Shown here one piece after another: positions 15,211 through 22,652 of a stretch of DNA of 32,117 bases. How positions within the stretch are numbered: the first letter of the stretch is position 1; every line of letters begins with the position of its first letter. Source of the DNA: Candidatus Treponema equifaecale (lineage in GTDB: Bacteria > Spirochaetota > Spirochaetia > Treponematales > Treponemataceae). Location: NCBI GenBank assembly GCA_018064905.1, contig JAGHUJ010000149.1:1-32117 (forward strand). The letters are read 5' to 3'. The position numbers and the translations under genes were made by a program. The notes under the pieces were generated by a model. It was not told the DNA's origin. It did not search any database and saw only the letters and a program-made list of their open reading frames with translations.

Positions 15211-15270
15211 GGCGCAGCCGACGTAGAAATTGCAAAAAAAATCTACAGATAATGTACAGAAAAGTTTGAC
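15211..15270 (+). pseudogene. fragment of a paralogue of the 17110 gene
   Basis: In frame, this segment reads GAADVEIAKKIYR-stop-CTEKFD, matching GSADGEITKKIYRYCTEKFD near the N-terminus of the protein encoded at 17110-17652. At DNA level 15226-15269 matches 17173-17216 at 41 of 44 bases, with no gap. The in-frame TAA replaces a Tyr codon, and similarity fades on both sides. It is a truncated relic, evidence that this otherwise unrecognised gene has been duplicated locally. The rest of the 158-base gap shows nothing else. Confidence 0.75.
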
Positions 15271-15302
15271 TGTTTACAATGAATTCAGCATGACATCATT
15301 TG

Positions 15303-16874
15303 CTATTTAATCCGCCACTCAAGCAAGCCTTTTCCGCTGCTTGAGAAAACAACGCCGATTTTAAACATCTTTTTTCCACTTACGGCATAACGGTCGGAAT
15401 ATCCCTTATCATCAATCTGGAAAAGGGCTTCTTCCATTACTTCTTCAAGTGGCCGACCTTTATCCATTTTCAGTTCAAAAATGAAAACGGCGTCTTCTGT
15501 TCTGACAATTATGTCGCTTCGTCCAAGGAAAGTCTGAAGTTCTGATGTTACATCAAGACCGGTTACTCTGAACATTAAATGTGTAACGGATTCATAATAA
15601 TTTTCGCAGGCGTCTTTTTTTAGAATTGTCGGCAGATCTGCAATTGCGGTTTTTACCATTTTCATTACTGAATCAATGTCGTGGGCACGGAGGCAATAAA
15701 CCATGTTGCTGACTGCAAGACCAAGGTTGTCTTCCGGAAACTGCACGAATTTTCTTACAAGCACTTCCAGAAATCCGTCTTCGATTTCTTTGTTCGGAAA
15801 ATCAAGCGTATAAAGATCCGAGTCATCATCATAATCTTTAATTGTCAAAAATCCGCTTTGATAAATTACAGGAAGCATATTTTTTGTTTCAGGGCTGTAA
15901 TTTTTAAAGTCATTTTCCTTTACTTTACAGCCACCGACTAATCTGCTTAAAAAAAGCGGCTGATGCTGCAAGGTTTTTACTAAGAATGACGGAACACCAG
16001 TTTCAAACCAGTAGGAACCAAAAAAGTTTTCGTTGAAACATTTAATCAAGCAGAAAGGATTATAGACGCCATCTGAATCTAGAGAAAAATGATATCCGTC
16101 ATACATCTTGGCGAGTTTTTCTTTTGCTTTTTCAAAAGTCAATTTTCTCTGTGCAGCTAATGTTTCAATGTCTGTCTGGAAATATTTTTCCAGTTCAGTT
16201 TCAGAAATTCCACAGATAGAAGAATAGTTTCTGTTCATTGAAATATCATCCAGCTGGTTTAATCCACTGAAAATGTTCAGCTGGCTGATTTTTGTAATGC
16301 CTGTGATGAAAATAAACTGAATGTACTGATCCATTCCTTTTAAGGGGCTGTAGAAATCCCGGAGCATTGAGCGGTTCTTTTCTTCATCTTCAATGAAAAT
16401 TGCGTCTAGAATAGGCTTGTCGTATTCGTCAATCAGAATAACGACTTTATGGCCTGTAACTTCGTGGGCTTTTAAAATAAGATTCTGCAGGCGGTCGGAA
16501 AATTTTGGAAAAATGTCTGTAACGTCGTATGTCGCTTCAAGACGCTTCAGCATTGCATCCATATAATCTTTCAGACTTTCATTTGTGGAAAGATACCCGT
16601 TGGCAAAAGTAATATCAAAAACAGGATATTCTATCCAATCTTTTTCAAGTTCACTGATGGCAAGTCCTTCAAAAAGGTCTTTGCGCCCTGAAAAATAATA
16701 TTTTAAAGTGGAAATAAAAAGACTTTTCCCAAAGCGGCGGGGACGGCTCAAGAAAAATGGGTGGGGAACACTTGCTAAATCATAAACATATTGAGTTTTA
16801 TCAACATAAATATAGTTGCCTTCCCGAATTTTTGCAAAATCCTGAAGACCGATTGGATATCTTCTTTTTTCCAT
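15303..16874 (-). CDS. AAA-ATPase-like protein with C-terminal PD-(D/E)XK nuclease domain
   Basis: A 523-residue protein of a family present in many copies in anaerobic Bacteroidetes, Clostridia and spirochaetes. The N-terminal AAA-like domain has the atypical Walker A SRPRRFGKS (43-51) after the signature YIYVDKTQYVYDL, and Walker B VVILIDEYDKP (144-153). The C-terminal restriction-endonuclease-like domain shows the PD-(D/E)XK pattern: SDIIVRTEDAVFIFELK (453-469; Asp454, Glu467, Lys469). The family's function is unproven, and mobile-element or defence links have been proposed. The minus-strand start lies seven bases after TATAAT and has no Shine-Dalgarno. The frame is intact. Nothing mobile is seen next to it, though the gene fragment at 15211-15270 lies just beyond its 3' end. 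Confidence 0.88.
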   Translation of the reverse strand: MEKRRYPIGLQDFAKIREGNYIYVDKTQYVYDLASVPHPFFLSRPRRFGKSLFISTLKYYFSGRKDLFEGLAISELEKDWIEYPVFDITFANGYLSTNESLKDYMDAMLKRLEATYDVTDIFPKFSDRLQNLILKAHEVTGHKVVILIDEYDKPILDAIFIEDEEKNRSMLRDFYSPLKGMDQYIQFIFITGITKISQLNIFSGLNQLDDISMNRNYSSICGISETELEKYFQTDIETLAAQRKLTFEKAKEKLAKMYDGYHFSLDSDGVYNPFCLIKCFNENFFGSYWFETGVPSFLVKTLQHQPLFLSRLVGGCKVKENDFKNYSPETKNMLPVIYQSGFLTIKDYDDDSDLYTLDFPNKEIEDGFLEVLVRKFVQFPEDNLGLAVSNMVYCLRAHDIDSVMKMVKTAIADLPTILKKDACENYYESVTHLMFRVTGLDVTSELQTFLGRSDIIVRTEDAVFIFELKMDKGRPLEEVMEEALFQIDDKGYSDRYAVSGKKMFKIGVVFSSSGKGLLEWRIK

Positions 16875-16881
16875 AGAAAGA

Positions 16882-16887
16882 ATTATA
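16882..16887 (-). promoter_or_regulatory. -10 box of the AAA-like/nuclease gene
   Basis: TATAAT on the minus strand ends seven bases before the ATG, and no Shine-Dalgarno intervenes. A leaderless transcript is predicted. Confidence 0.5.
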
Positions 16888-17109
16888 CACGATATGGCAA
16901 AAAAAAATAAGATGCATGGGAAATCATTCGAACTGTAAGTTTTCCATTTTGATTTATAGGAATGTATTCGAATCTCAAAAATGGCAATTTTTAGTGATGT
17001 TCTTATATTTCTGTTTTTTGGGCAATTTCTGCACTTTTAAAACGTGCCGGTTATATTACATTGGCATCGGAAAAAGTGAGTGAATTTATTTTGGAGGAAA
17101 CGTTAAATT

Positions 17110-17652
17110 ATGAGTACAGCTTACGGTTATGTGAGAATGCAGTTTACAAAAGAAGATGGATCAGCAGATGGAGAAATTACTAAAAAAATCTACAGATATT
17201 GTACAGAAAAGTTTGATTTTTTTAATACACCAGATGATGACTGGGAGCGTTACGGAGATGCCTTTGAATTAATTGAAGAAATCGGCGAAATAGGTTCTGC
17301 GTATATGGGTGATGGTTTATATATTAAAAACGCTGTTCGTGATGCTTATGAAGAAGACTGGCTTCAGGATATTTACAACGAATTCAAACCGTATCAGATG
17401 AAGGTGCAGATTCTTTGGGATTACACTGAATTTAGTTTTGACGAAAATTATATTACCCGTTACATGGTAAGTGAAAATGATGACCAGCGAACACTTGAAG
17501 AATACGATAGGTTTAATTTTACAGACGGTGGCAAGTTTGATTCTGACAGGTACCATTTTACACACGGTGATGCTGATGACTGTTATCCTCTGTTAGATAG
17601 TGACTACAATGAATGCTCTCTTATGGCAAAAACAAAAACACAGGCAGAGTAA
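17110..17652 (+). CDS. hypothetical acidic protein, first gene of a three-gene unit
   Basis: A 180-residue, acidic, aromatic-rich soluble protein (for example YRYCTEKFDFFNTPDDDWERYG and FELIEEIGEIGSAYMGDGLY). It has no signal peptide, membrane segment or recognised domain. A GGAGG lies 12 bases before the only good ATG, a long spacing. A relic of a paralogue lies 1.9 kb upstream at 15211-15270, so the gene belongs to a duplicating family. Its last 40 bases overlap the next frame. Repairing one missing base near 17616-17624 would instead fuse both frames into one protein of about 320 residues. The gene is therefore either the upstream member of a coupled pair or the N-terminal part of a frameshifted protein. 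Confidence 0.6.
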   Translation: MSTAYGYVRMQFTKEDGSADGEITKKIYRYCTEKFDFFNTPDDDWERYGDAFELIEEIGEIGSAYMGDGLYIKNAVRDAYEEDWLQDIYNEFKPYQMKVQILWDYTEFSFDENYITRYMVSENDDQRTLEEYDRFNFTDGGKFDSDRYHFTHGDADDCYPLLDSDYNECSLMAKTKTQAE

Positions 17653-18083
17653 TTGAGCTTGGAGGTGCGGCGGTTATAGCAAACGATGAAGGTATAAGTG
17701 TTTATGAATTATCTGATTCAGATGGACAGGTCTACGTATATCCTGCAACATGGTGGGATTTTGATCACAAACTTCTTGACTACAATGCAGATGCTTTGGG
17801 TAAAAAAGATTCAATGCTGTATAAAAACATTTATTTGTTCAACCTGGGAGACTTCACAAATTTCAAAGGAACTTGTGCTTTCTGTAAAAAGGCATTGTCA
17901 GTAATTGATTTGATTTGTTCAGGTTCATTAAAACCACGTTTGGGAAGTGCTAAAGACTTTGATTTCTGCAGTGTAGATTGCGGAAAAAAATGGATAGATG
18001 CAGAAGGTTCAAAATATCGTGATCTGGGTTATGAAAAACAGCAGCAGTTAAAACAGGCACAAGAAAGACTTAAGAATCAATAA
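17613..18083 (+). CDS. hypothetical cysteine-containing protein, possibly the frameshifted continuation of the previous gene
   Basis: A 156-residue frame. The N-terminal part is YGKNKNTGRVIELGGAAVIA, which reads like the middle of a domain. The C-terminal part has two cysteine pairs, CAFCKKAL and FCSVDCGKKW, a likely metal-binding site, and ends in a charged helix rich in Gln and Lys. ATG 17613 has no Shine-Dalgarno and lies 40 bases inside the upstream gene. The shift between frames is -1, as in the ATP-grasp gene. If a base is missing, the two frames make one protein with a metal site at its C-terminus. The zinc-ribbon fusion gene starts 26 bases after the stop, so the unit is probably co-transcribed. 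Confidence 0.6.
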   Translation: MLSYGKNKNTGRVIELGGAAVIANDEGISVYELSDSDGQVYVYPATWWDFDHKLLDYNADALGKKDSMLYKNIYLFNLGDFTNFKGTCAFCKKALSVIDLICSGSLKPRLGSAKDFDFCSVDCGKKWIDAEGSKYRDLGYEKQQQLKQAQERLKNQ

Positions 18084-18109
18084 AAGCCACACCAAAGAGA
18101 GAAATACAG

Positions 18110-19696
18110 ATGCCATATTGCAGTAATTGTGGTGCAGAAGTACCAGAGAATATAAGTTTCTGTGAAAACTGCGGTGCAAAAACAGATGAGGAAGCGGAGA
18201 AAAATAAAAAGTCCGGTTCCAAATCTGTTGATGCAAAACCGCGGCTGGAATTGTTTTCACAAAAAAATTGGAAAGAACTTTGGGAAAAGGCTGCCAAAGA
18301 TTGTCTGGATTGCGGAAAGGAACTTGGTATTGTTCTGGCAGAAGAAAAAGGCATGCTTAAAGTCTTTTCAATAACAAAAGATCAGTCCATGGATTGTCTT
18401 GGAAAATACCTTGTTCATGCTGCCGCTCGCGGCGTGGTTTATTATTACCTGAATGCAGACAGTTTTATTAATGGTTCAGGAAGTTATGAGCCTTTAGACC
18501 TGATTCCGGTTTTGACAGAAATAGTAAATGTTGCCCGTCCAAAATATCTCATGCTTTTTGGTGATGGGGAACATATTGCTCCTGCCTGCTGGGAAAATCA
18601 AAGCTGCAATTTAGATGAACAGGTTGAATCAGATATGGCTTATTCTCTTCTGGACGGAACTTCTCCATGGGAAGGACAGAAATTCAATCTTGCTCAGGCA
18701 TTAAGAGTAGGGCGAATTCCTTATTATGATGGCCAGAGTTTTGAAAGTTACTGGAGTTATTTTGAAAATGCCATGAGGGGAACAGGCACTCTTGATGAGC
18801 TAAAAACTTTCGGTCTGTCCGTATTCCAGTGGGAAGACACATCCAAAAATATTTATGAGGATATAAAAAATAAGGGAAATCTGTATATGTCGCCAAAAAT
18901 GGAAGCTGGCAAAATGGCACTTTTCATTCACGGCAACAAAGGTTCAGCGGAATCGAATATGGGTAGGGCCGTTGTCGAAGCCCTGGGAGACAAATACAAT
19001 TTCATTCTGCCGACTTTGGATTTGGAAGATGTGGAGCGGACAGTATTTACACTCAAATCAATCATTGCAAATGAGGATGTGGAATTTGTTGCGGCAACTT
19101 CACTGGGGTGTTTCTATCTTTTTGCTCTTCTTTATGAATTTGGAAAAGACGGAGAAGATGAAAAAGTTGGAAAACTTCCTTTTGAGCCGCTCATAATAAA
19201 TCCCTGTCTTTTGCCATCAGAAGAAATTCCACCTCTTGCGAAAGATTTTGGACAGACGGTAAATCCAGATACAATAAAGGCTTGGAAAAAATACGAAGAA
19301 GTAATATATAAAAGACAGCCTGCAATGATCAAAAGTTTCTTTGCCGATGATGATGAACTGTTCGGTTTCAAGTACCGGGATTTTGTCGGTAGTTTGACCA
19401 ATCTTGAGACAAAAACTTTCCGCGGAAAGCACCACGGTTATAACGAAGAGCTTGTTAAACTCTTGAAACAGGAATTTTTTTTATGCCGTGACTGCTGCAA
19501 CTTGAAAAAGTATTTTAATCCTTGCGGCGGAACTGGATTTGAATACTGCAATGTCCGAAAAATCCGCAGTAAGACTCAAAAAAATTTAAAATCAAAGATC
19601 TGTAATTATTTCGTCTTTGATGTGCATCTACGTGATAAGCGTAGTCCTGTAGATGATTACGAGACAATAAAAAATTATATGGTTGTTGATGAATGA
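18110..19696 (+). CDS. zinc-ribbon / C25-peptidase-like / YqiA-like hydrolase fusion protein
   Basis: A 528-residue multidomain protein. A zinc ribbon (Cys4, Cys7, Cys18, Cys21 in YCSNCGAE and FCENCGAK) leads, then a lysine-rich linker. Residues 55-225 resemble the N-terminal half of gingipain-type (C25) peptidases: PKYLMLFGDGEHIAP, SDMAYSLLDG and LRVGRIPYYDG. The catalytic half with GHG and the nucleophilic Cys is missing. Instead an alpha/beta-hydrolase of the YqiA esterase type follows: LFIHGNKGSAESN (270-282), nucleophile Ser331 in AATSLGCF, an acidic candidate in FADDDELFG and His441/442 in RGKHHGYN. The C-terminus has a cysteine cluster (CRDCC at 459-463, Cys472, Cys480). It is probably a cytoplasmic hydrolase with metal-binding ends. 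Function and substrate are unknown, and the C25 assignment is the least certain. Confidence 0.7.
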   Translation: MPYCSNCGAEVPENISFCENCGAKTDEEAEKNKKSGSKSVDAKPRLELFSQKNWKELWEKAAKDCLDCGKELGIVLAEEKGMLKVFSITKDQSMDCLGKYLVHAAARGVVYYYLNADSFINGSGSYEPLDLIPVLTEIVNVARPKYLMLFGDGEHIAPACWENQSCNLDEQVESDMAYSLLDGTSPWEGQKFNLAQALRVGRIPYYDGQSFESYWSYFENAMRGTGTLDELKTFGLSVFQWEDTSKNIYEDIKNKGNLYMSPKMEAGKMALFIHGNKGSAESNMGRAVVEALGDKYNFILPTLDLEDVERTVFTLKSIIANEDVEFVAATSLGCFYLFALLYEFGKDGEDEKVGKLPFEPLIINPCLLPSEEIPPLAKDFGQTVNPDTIKAWKKYEEVIYKRQPAMIKSFFADDDELFGFKYRDFVGSLTNLETKTFRGKHHGYNEELVKLLKQEFFLCRDCCNLKKYFNPCGGTGFEYCNVRKIRSKTQKNLKSKICNYFVFDVHLRDKRSPVDDYETIKNYMVVDE

Positions 19697-19738
19697 TTTT
19701 TTTTCAGTGATTTTGTCACTATAAAAATCAAATTTTTT
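19695..19738 (+). terminator. intrinsic terminator after the three-gene unit
   Basis: AGTGA (19706-19710) pairs with TCACT (19716-19720). The stem can extend through the flanking T-run and AAAAATC (19723-19729), and six Ts follow at 19733-19738. It begins at the stop of the fusion gene and should end its transcript. Confidence 0.55.
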
Positions 19739-19780
19739 ATGCATTAATGAATACATTGCAATAGCATTTTGAATAATCAA

Positions 19781-19810
19781 TTGACCTTTGTACAGAAGAA
19801 CCAATATACT
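19781..19810 (+). promoter_or_regulatory. promoter (-35 TTGACC, -10 TATACT)
   Basis: TTGACC (19781-19786) and TATACT (19805-19810) are separated by 18 bases. Initiation near 19817 would leave almost no leader before ATG 19820. This is the only one of the leaderless-looking promoters with a good -35. Confidence 0.65.
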
Positions 19811-19819
19811 AAGGGATAC

Positions 19820-20194
19820 ATGATCAGAAAAATTGCTTTACTTTTAGTTTGTATTTTCAGCTGCACATTTGTACATTCCCGCGGAACCATTCTTTATGAT
19901 CATTCTAAAATTGAAAGACTGTCCACATTTAGAATTTTTGGTGTTGTGGATTTGCGTTCGGTAAAAGATATTTCCGCTCCTGTAGTTTATAGAACATTGA
20001 ATCATGAAGGTGGAATGCAGATTACAGTGATGGAAGTCCTCAACAAGGATGAATACGAAGGCAATGAGGGAATGTGGCTGTACGTTTTATTGGTTTCACC
20101 GATGTGGACTGATGATGGAACATGGATTGAAGAAAATACAAAGTTTTTGATTTTTCTTCCAGATGATATGGCTGTATTCGACTTTGAAAAATAA
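19820..20194 (+). CDS. small exported hypothetical protein
   Basis: A 124-residue protein with an N-terminal signal peptide (MIRKIALLLVCIFSCTFVHS), probably cleaved after the Ser near residue 20. The mature part is beta-rich, and no family is recognised. ATG 19820 is chosen because it starts the signal peptide and lies nine bases after a good promoter. A TTG at 19769 would add 17 residues that precede and overlap the promoter. AAGGGA between the -10 and the ATG could serve as a Shine-Dalgarno only if transcription began earlier. The protein probably acts in the periplasm. Confidence 0.7.
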   Translation: MIRKIALLLVCIFSCTFVHSRGTILYDHSKIERLSTFRIFGVVDLRSVKDISAPVVYRTLNHEGGMQITVMEVLNKDEYEGNEGMWLYVLLVSPMWTDDGTWIEENTKFLIFLPDDMAVFDFEK

Positions 20195-20329
20195 AGGAAA
20201 AAGTTCAACAGCATTTTTCTACGGACATGGACCTTAAATTTTTTTTGATTGTGAATTCCCTCAGTGAGATTTTGGTTACTTCATTCAGTCTTTTCGATGA
20301 AGTATTTTATGAGATTATGGAAAGTTCTG

Positions 20330-20338
20330 TGTTATAAT
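20330..20338 (+). promoter_or_regulatory. extended -10 promoter of the hemerythrin gene
   Basis: TGT precedes TATAAT (20333-20338), six bases before ATG 20345. No Shine-Dalgarno lies between, so a leaderless transcript is predicted. Confidence 0.65.
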
Positions 20339-20344
20339 ATCTGT

Positions 20345-20833
20345 ATGAATGCTTCTATTTCTTCAGTAACAAATTTGACCGACGATAAAGATTTGATAAG
20401 ATGGGATCAAAAACTTGCCTTGGGGATTTCTCTTATTGATGAACAGCATAAACACCTTGTGGAACTGTGCAACAAACTATATACAGAAGTTATGGAAAAA
20501 CGTTCCGATTATGGGAACGACACCAATAAAGAGTGGCAGAGTGCTTTGACCGGAACTTTAAAGGAATGTGTGGGTTATGTTACGACACATTTTTCCAGTG
20601 AAGAAAAACTTATGAATCTTGTTGGTTATGAAAATTTCTCTGAGCACAAATTTCGGCATGAAGAATTTACAAAAAAAGTTCTTGAAACCGCCACAGGATT
20701 CAATTTCATGAACTTTTCAGATGCCATAAAATTCTGCAGATTTCTTTATGACTGGATTCTTTATCACATCGCACATGAAGATAGGCTTTATGTAAAAAAA
20801 GTATTGGAATACAAACAGATTCATGCAAAATAG
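20345..20833 (+). CDS. bacteriohemerythrin
   Basis: A 162-residue single-domain hemerythrin that binds O2 at a non-haem di-iron site. The full ligand set is visible: His35 (DEQHKHL), His82 and Glu86 (THFSSEEKL), His101 and His105 (HKFRHEEF), and His141 with Asp146 (YHIAHEDR). In anaerobes these proteins sense or scavenge oxygen or deliver it to membrane enzymes. There is no signal peptide or membrane helix, so it should be cytoplasmic. The start is ATG 20345, directly after an extended -10 promoter. Upstream in-frame codons (from 20264) precede the promoter and are unlikely. The O2/H2O2-detoxifying fusion gene starts 14 bases after its stop, so both belong to one oxidative-stress operon. Confidence 0.93.
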   Translation: MNASISSVTNLTDDKDLIRWDQKLALGISLIDEQHKHLVELCNKLYTEVMEKRSDYGNDTNKEWQSALTGTLKECVGYVTTHFSSEEKLMNLVGYENFSEHKFRHEEFTKKVLETATGFNFMNFSDAIKFCRFLYDWILYHIAHEDRLYVKKVLEYKQIHAK

Positions 20834-20847
20834 ATAGGAGGATGATT

Positions 20848-22119
20848 ATGGATAAAAAGGCAATGTATAAGCTTAGTTATGGTTTATTCATTCTTACTGC
20901 CAGAGAAGGGGAGAAAGATAATGGTTGTGTCATCAACACTGCTATTCAGGCTGCCTCTACACCAAATCAAATCAGCATCTGCGTGAACAAAGCAAATTAT
21001 ACTCACGATATGATTATGCACACCGGTTCCTTTACTGTTTCCGTAATCAGCCAAAAAGCCGGTTTTGATCTGTTCAAGCATTTTGGTTTTCAGTCCGGTA
21101 AAGATGTTGATAAATTTGCAGATTTTACTGCATGTAGGCGTGGTGAAAATGGCATCTACTATATTACAGAAGGTACAAATGCTTTCATTTCTGTTAAGGT
21201 TGAAAAGACTGAAGATTTAGGTTCCCACACAATGTTTGTAGGTCAAATTACAGATATGGAAGTGTTGGCCGATGATGTTTCAGCTACCTACGAATATTAC
21301 ATGAACAATATCAAGCCAAAGCCAGAAGCGGTCGGCAAAACTGGAGATGGAAAAACCATATGGCGTTGTAAAATCTGTGGTTATGAGTATGTTGGAGAAG
21401 AATTGCCGGAGGACTTTATCTGTCCAATCTGTAAGCATCCAGCAGCAGATTTTGAAAAAATTATTGGTTCTAATGCAGCGGCAGTTGCAGAAAATAAAAT
21501 TATTTCAACATCATCTACGGAGGAAAAGAAGATGGATAAATGGGTATGTCCAGTTTGTGGTTATGTGCACGAAGGACCTGAAGCACCGGCAGAGTGTCCG
21601 GTATGTCATGTTAAGGGTGAAAAATTTACAAAGATGCAGGGAGAAATGAAACTTGCTGCTGAACACGAGTACGGCGTTTACGCTAAGACTGTAAAAAATA
21701 ATCCTGATATTTCTGCTGAAGACAAGAAATATATTTTTGAACAGTTGATGGCTAACTTCAAGGGTGAATGTTCAGAAGTTGGAATGTATCTTTGCATGGC
21801 TCGTATTGCCCACCGTGAAGGTTATCCAGAAATTGGTCTTTACTGGGAAAAGGCAGCTTTTGAAGAAGCCGAACATGCGGCTAAATTTGCAGAACTTCTG
21901 GGTGAAGATCTTGAACCTCACATGAAGGCCACTACAAAAGATAATCTTGCCTGGCGTGTTGATTGTGAGTTTGGTGCTACACAGGGTAAATTTGATCTTG
22001 CTCTTTGCGCAAAGAAAAATGGACTTGATGCAATTCACGATACCGTTCACGAAATGGCAAGAGACGAAGCACGCCACGGAAAAGCACTCAAAGGATTCTT
22101 AGACAGATTCTTCAAGTAA
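20848..22119 (+). CDS. flavin reductase - rubredoxin - rubrerythrin fusion (oxygen/peroxide detoxification)
   Basis: A 423-residue fusion. Residues 1-155 are an FMN-binding flavin-reductase-like domain of the high-molecular-weight rubredoxin type (YKLSYGLFILTA, NTAIQAASTPNQISICVNK). Residues 171-205 are a rubredoxin (CKICGYEY ... CPICKHP). After a linker a second rubredoxin-like knuckle pair (CPVCGYVH ... CPVCHVKG, 234-258) leads into a rubrerythrin-type four-helix di-iron domain (about 265-423; ECSEVGMYLCMARIA, EEAEHAAKFAE, HEMARDEARHG). Electrons from NAD(P)H could pass through flavin and iron centres to reduce H2O2 or O2 within one chain. The ATG at 20848 has GGAGG six bases upstream. The ATG at 20842 touches the Shine-Dalgarno and is unlikely. 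It forms an operon with the hemerythrin gene. Confidence 0.92.
   Translation: MDKKAMYKLSYGLFILTAREGEKDNGCVINTAIQAASTPNQISICVNKANYTHDMIMHTGSFTVSVISQKAGFDLFKHFGFQSGKDVDKFADFTACRRGENGIYYITEGTNAFISVKVEKTEDLGSHTMFVGQITDMEVLADDVSATYEYYMNNIKPKPEAVGKTGDGKTIWRCKICGYEYVGEELPEDFICPICKHPAADFEKIIGSNAAAVAENKIISTSSTEEKKMDKWVCPVCGYVHEGPEAPAECPVCHVKGEKFTKMQGEMKLAAEHEYGVYAKTVKNNPDISAEDKKYIFEQLMANFKGECSEVGMYLCMARIAHREGYPEIGLYWEKAAFEEAEHAAKFAELLGEDLEPHMKATTKDNLAWRVDCEFGATQGKFDLALCAKKNGLDAIHDTVHEMARDEARHGKALKGFLDRFFK
21519..21534 (+). promoter_or_regulatory. internal ribosome-binding site and in-frame ATG inside the fusion gene
   Basis: GGAGG (21519-21523) lies eight bases before an in-frame ATG (21532-21534), exactly at the linker between the rubredoxin and rubrerythrin modules. 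Translation from here would give a 195-residue stand-alone rubrerythrin, the normal length of that family, starting MDKWVCPVCGY. It looks like the start of a formerly separate gene that may still be used. Confidence 0.6.
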
Positions 22120-22142
22120 TCCAACCTAAAGCAAATACTGTA

Positions 22143-22180
22143 AAAGGGATTGTCTTGTTTCAAAGGCAGTCCCTTTTTTT
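22143..22180 (+). terminator. intrinsic terminator after the rubrerythrin fusion
   Basis: AAAGGGATTGTC (22143-22154) pairs with GGCAGTCCCTTT, with two G-T pairs and a ten-base loop, followed by a run of Ts ending at 22180. It has the classical rho-independent form. Confidence 0.85.
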
Positions 22181-22187
22181 GTGTCCA

Positions 22188-22605
22188 CTAAGTTGAACCA
22201 ACTTCAGCATTAAAATTCACTGCTATTTTTGAAAAAATAGTGTAATGTAGATGAGTATTAACTATTCTTGTTGAACATTTATATGAGTAGACAGAATCTA
22301 CCTTATAACTATTATTATGTATAGTCTTAGTATCCTCTTTCGGCACAGAAGGAACCCTAATATCGGTCCAAATAAATAGCTGAATAGATAAGTGAAATCC
22401 AGGGCTGATAGTCCAAATAGAATTAATTGTTCTATAACATAATATTCTTTTATAAGACGTTCCGGGTTTATTTTCAAAACAATCAAACTGTCCCCATTTC
22501 CTGAGCCAGTTGAACAATCCGAACAGGAATGCCAGTTGCATATTCATTTATCTTTATTATGATTTTATGGCCTTTTTCTATAACCAAAAAGGTTACAATT
22601 CTGTA
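22188..22605 (-). other. gene-poor region, possible decayed minus-strand gene
   Basis: The 646 bases between the terminator and the cupin start carry no convincing gene. On the minus strand, one frame upstream reads VIEKGHKIIIKINEYATGIP and VRIVQLAQEMGTV before a stop near 22494. An overlapping frame at 22298-22486 then reads VLKINPERLIKEYYVIEQLI followed by a hydrophobic stretch. Together they could be a frameshifted remnant of a small membrane-associated protein. A competing 119-codon minus-strand frame at 22188-22547 looks like random sequence (many Ser, Thr, His and Trp, no pattern). No family is recognised. Confidence 0.25.
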
Positions 22606-22609
22606 TTAT

Positions 22610-22627
22610 TGTCTAAAATTTTAGACA
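22610..22627. promoter_or_regulatory. 18-bp perfect palindrome, candidate operator
   Basis: TGTCTAAAATTTTAGACA is a perfect palindrome without a spacer, typical in form of a dimeric repressor site. A small TAACC/GGTTA inverted repeat precedes it at 22581-22595. It lies about 200 bases upstream of the cupin gene and beside the possible remnant on the other strand. Confidence 0.5.
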
Positions 22628-22652
22628 CGGTCATATGGTTTCTATGAAATTT

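Noticed and set aside
15303..16874. Considered the AAA-like/nuclease gene as a transposase or part of a mobile element
   Set aside because: No terminal inverted repeats, target duplications or transposase motifs were seen. The family is multi-copy but not a known transposase.
22188..22547. 119-codon minus-strand frame in the gap before the cupin gene
   Set aside because: Composition is atypical (many Trp, His, Ser, Thr), there is no Shine-Dalgarno, and better-looking peptide stretches occur in two other frames of the same strand.
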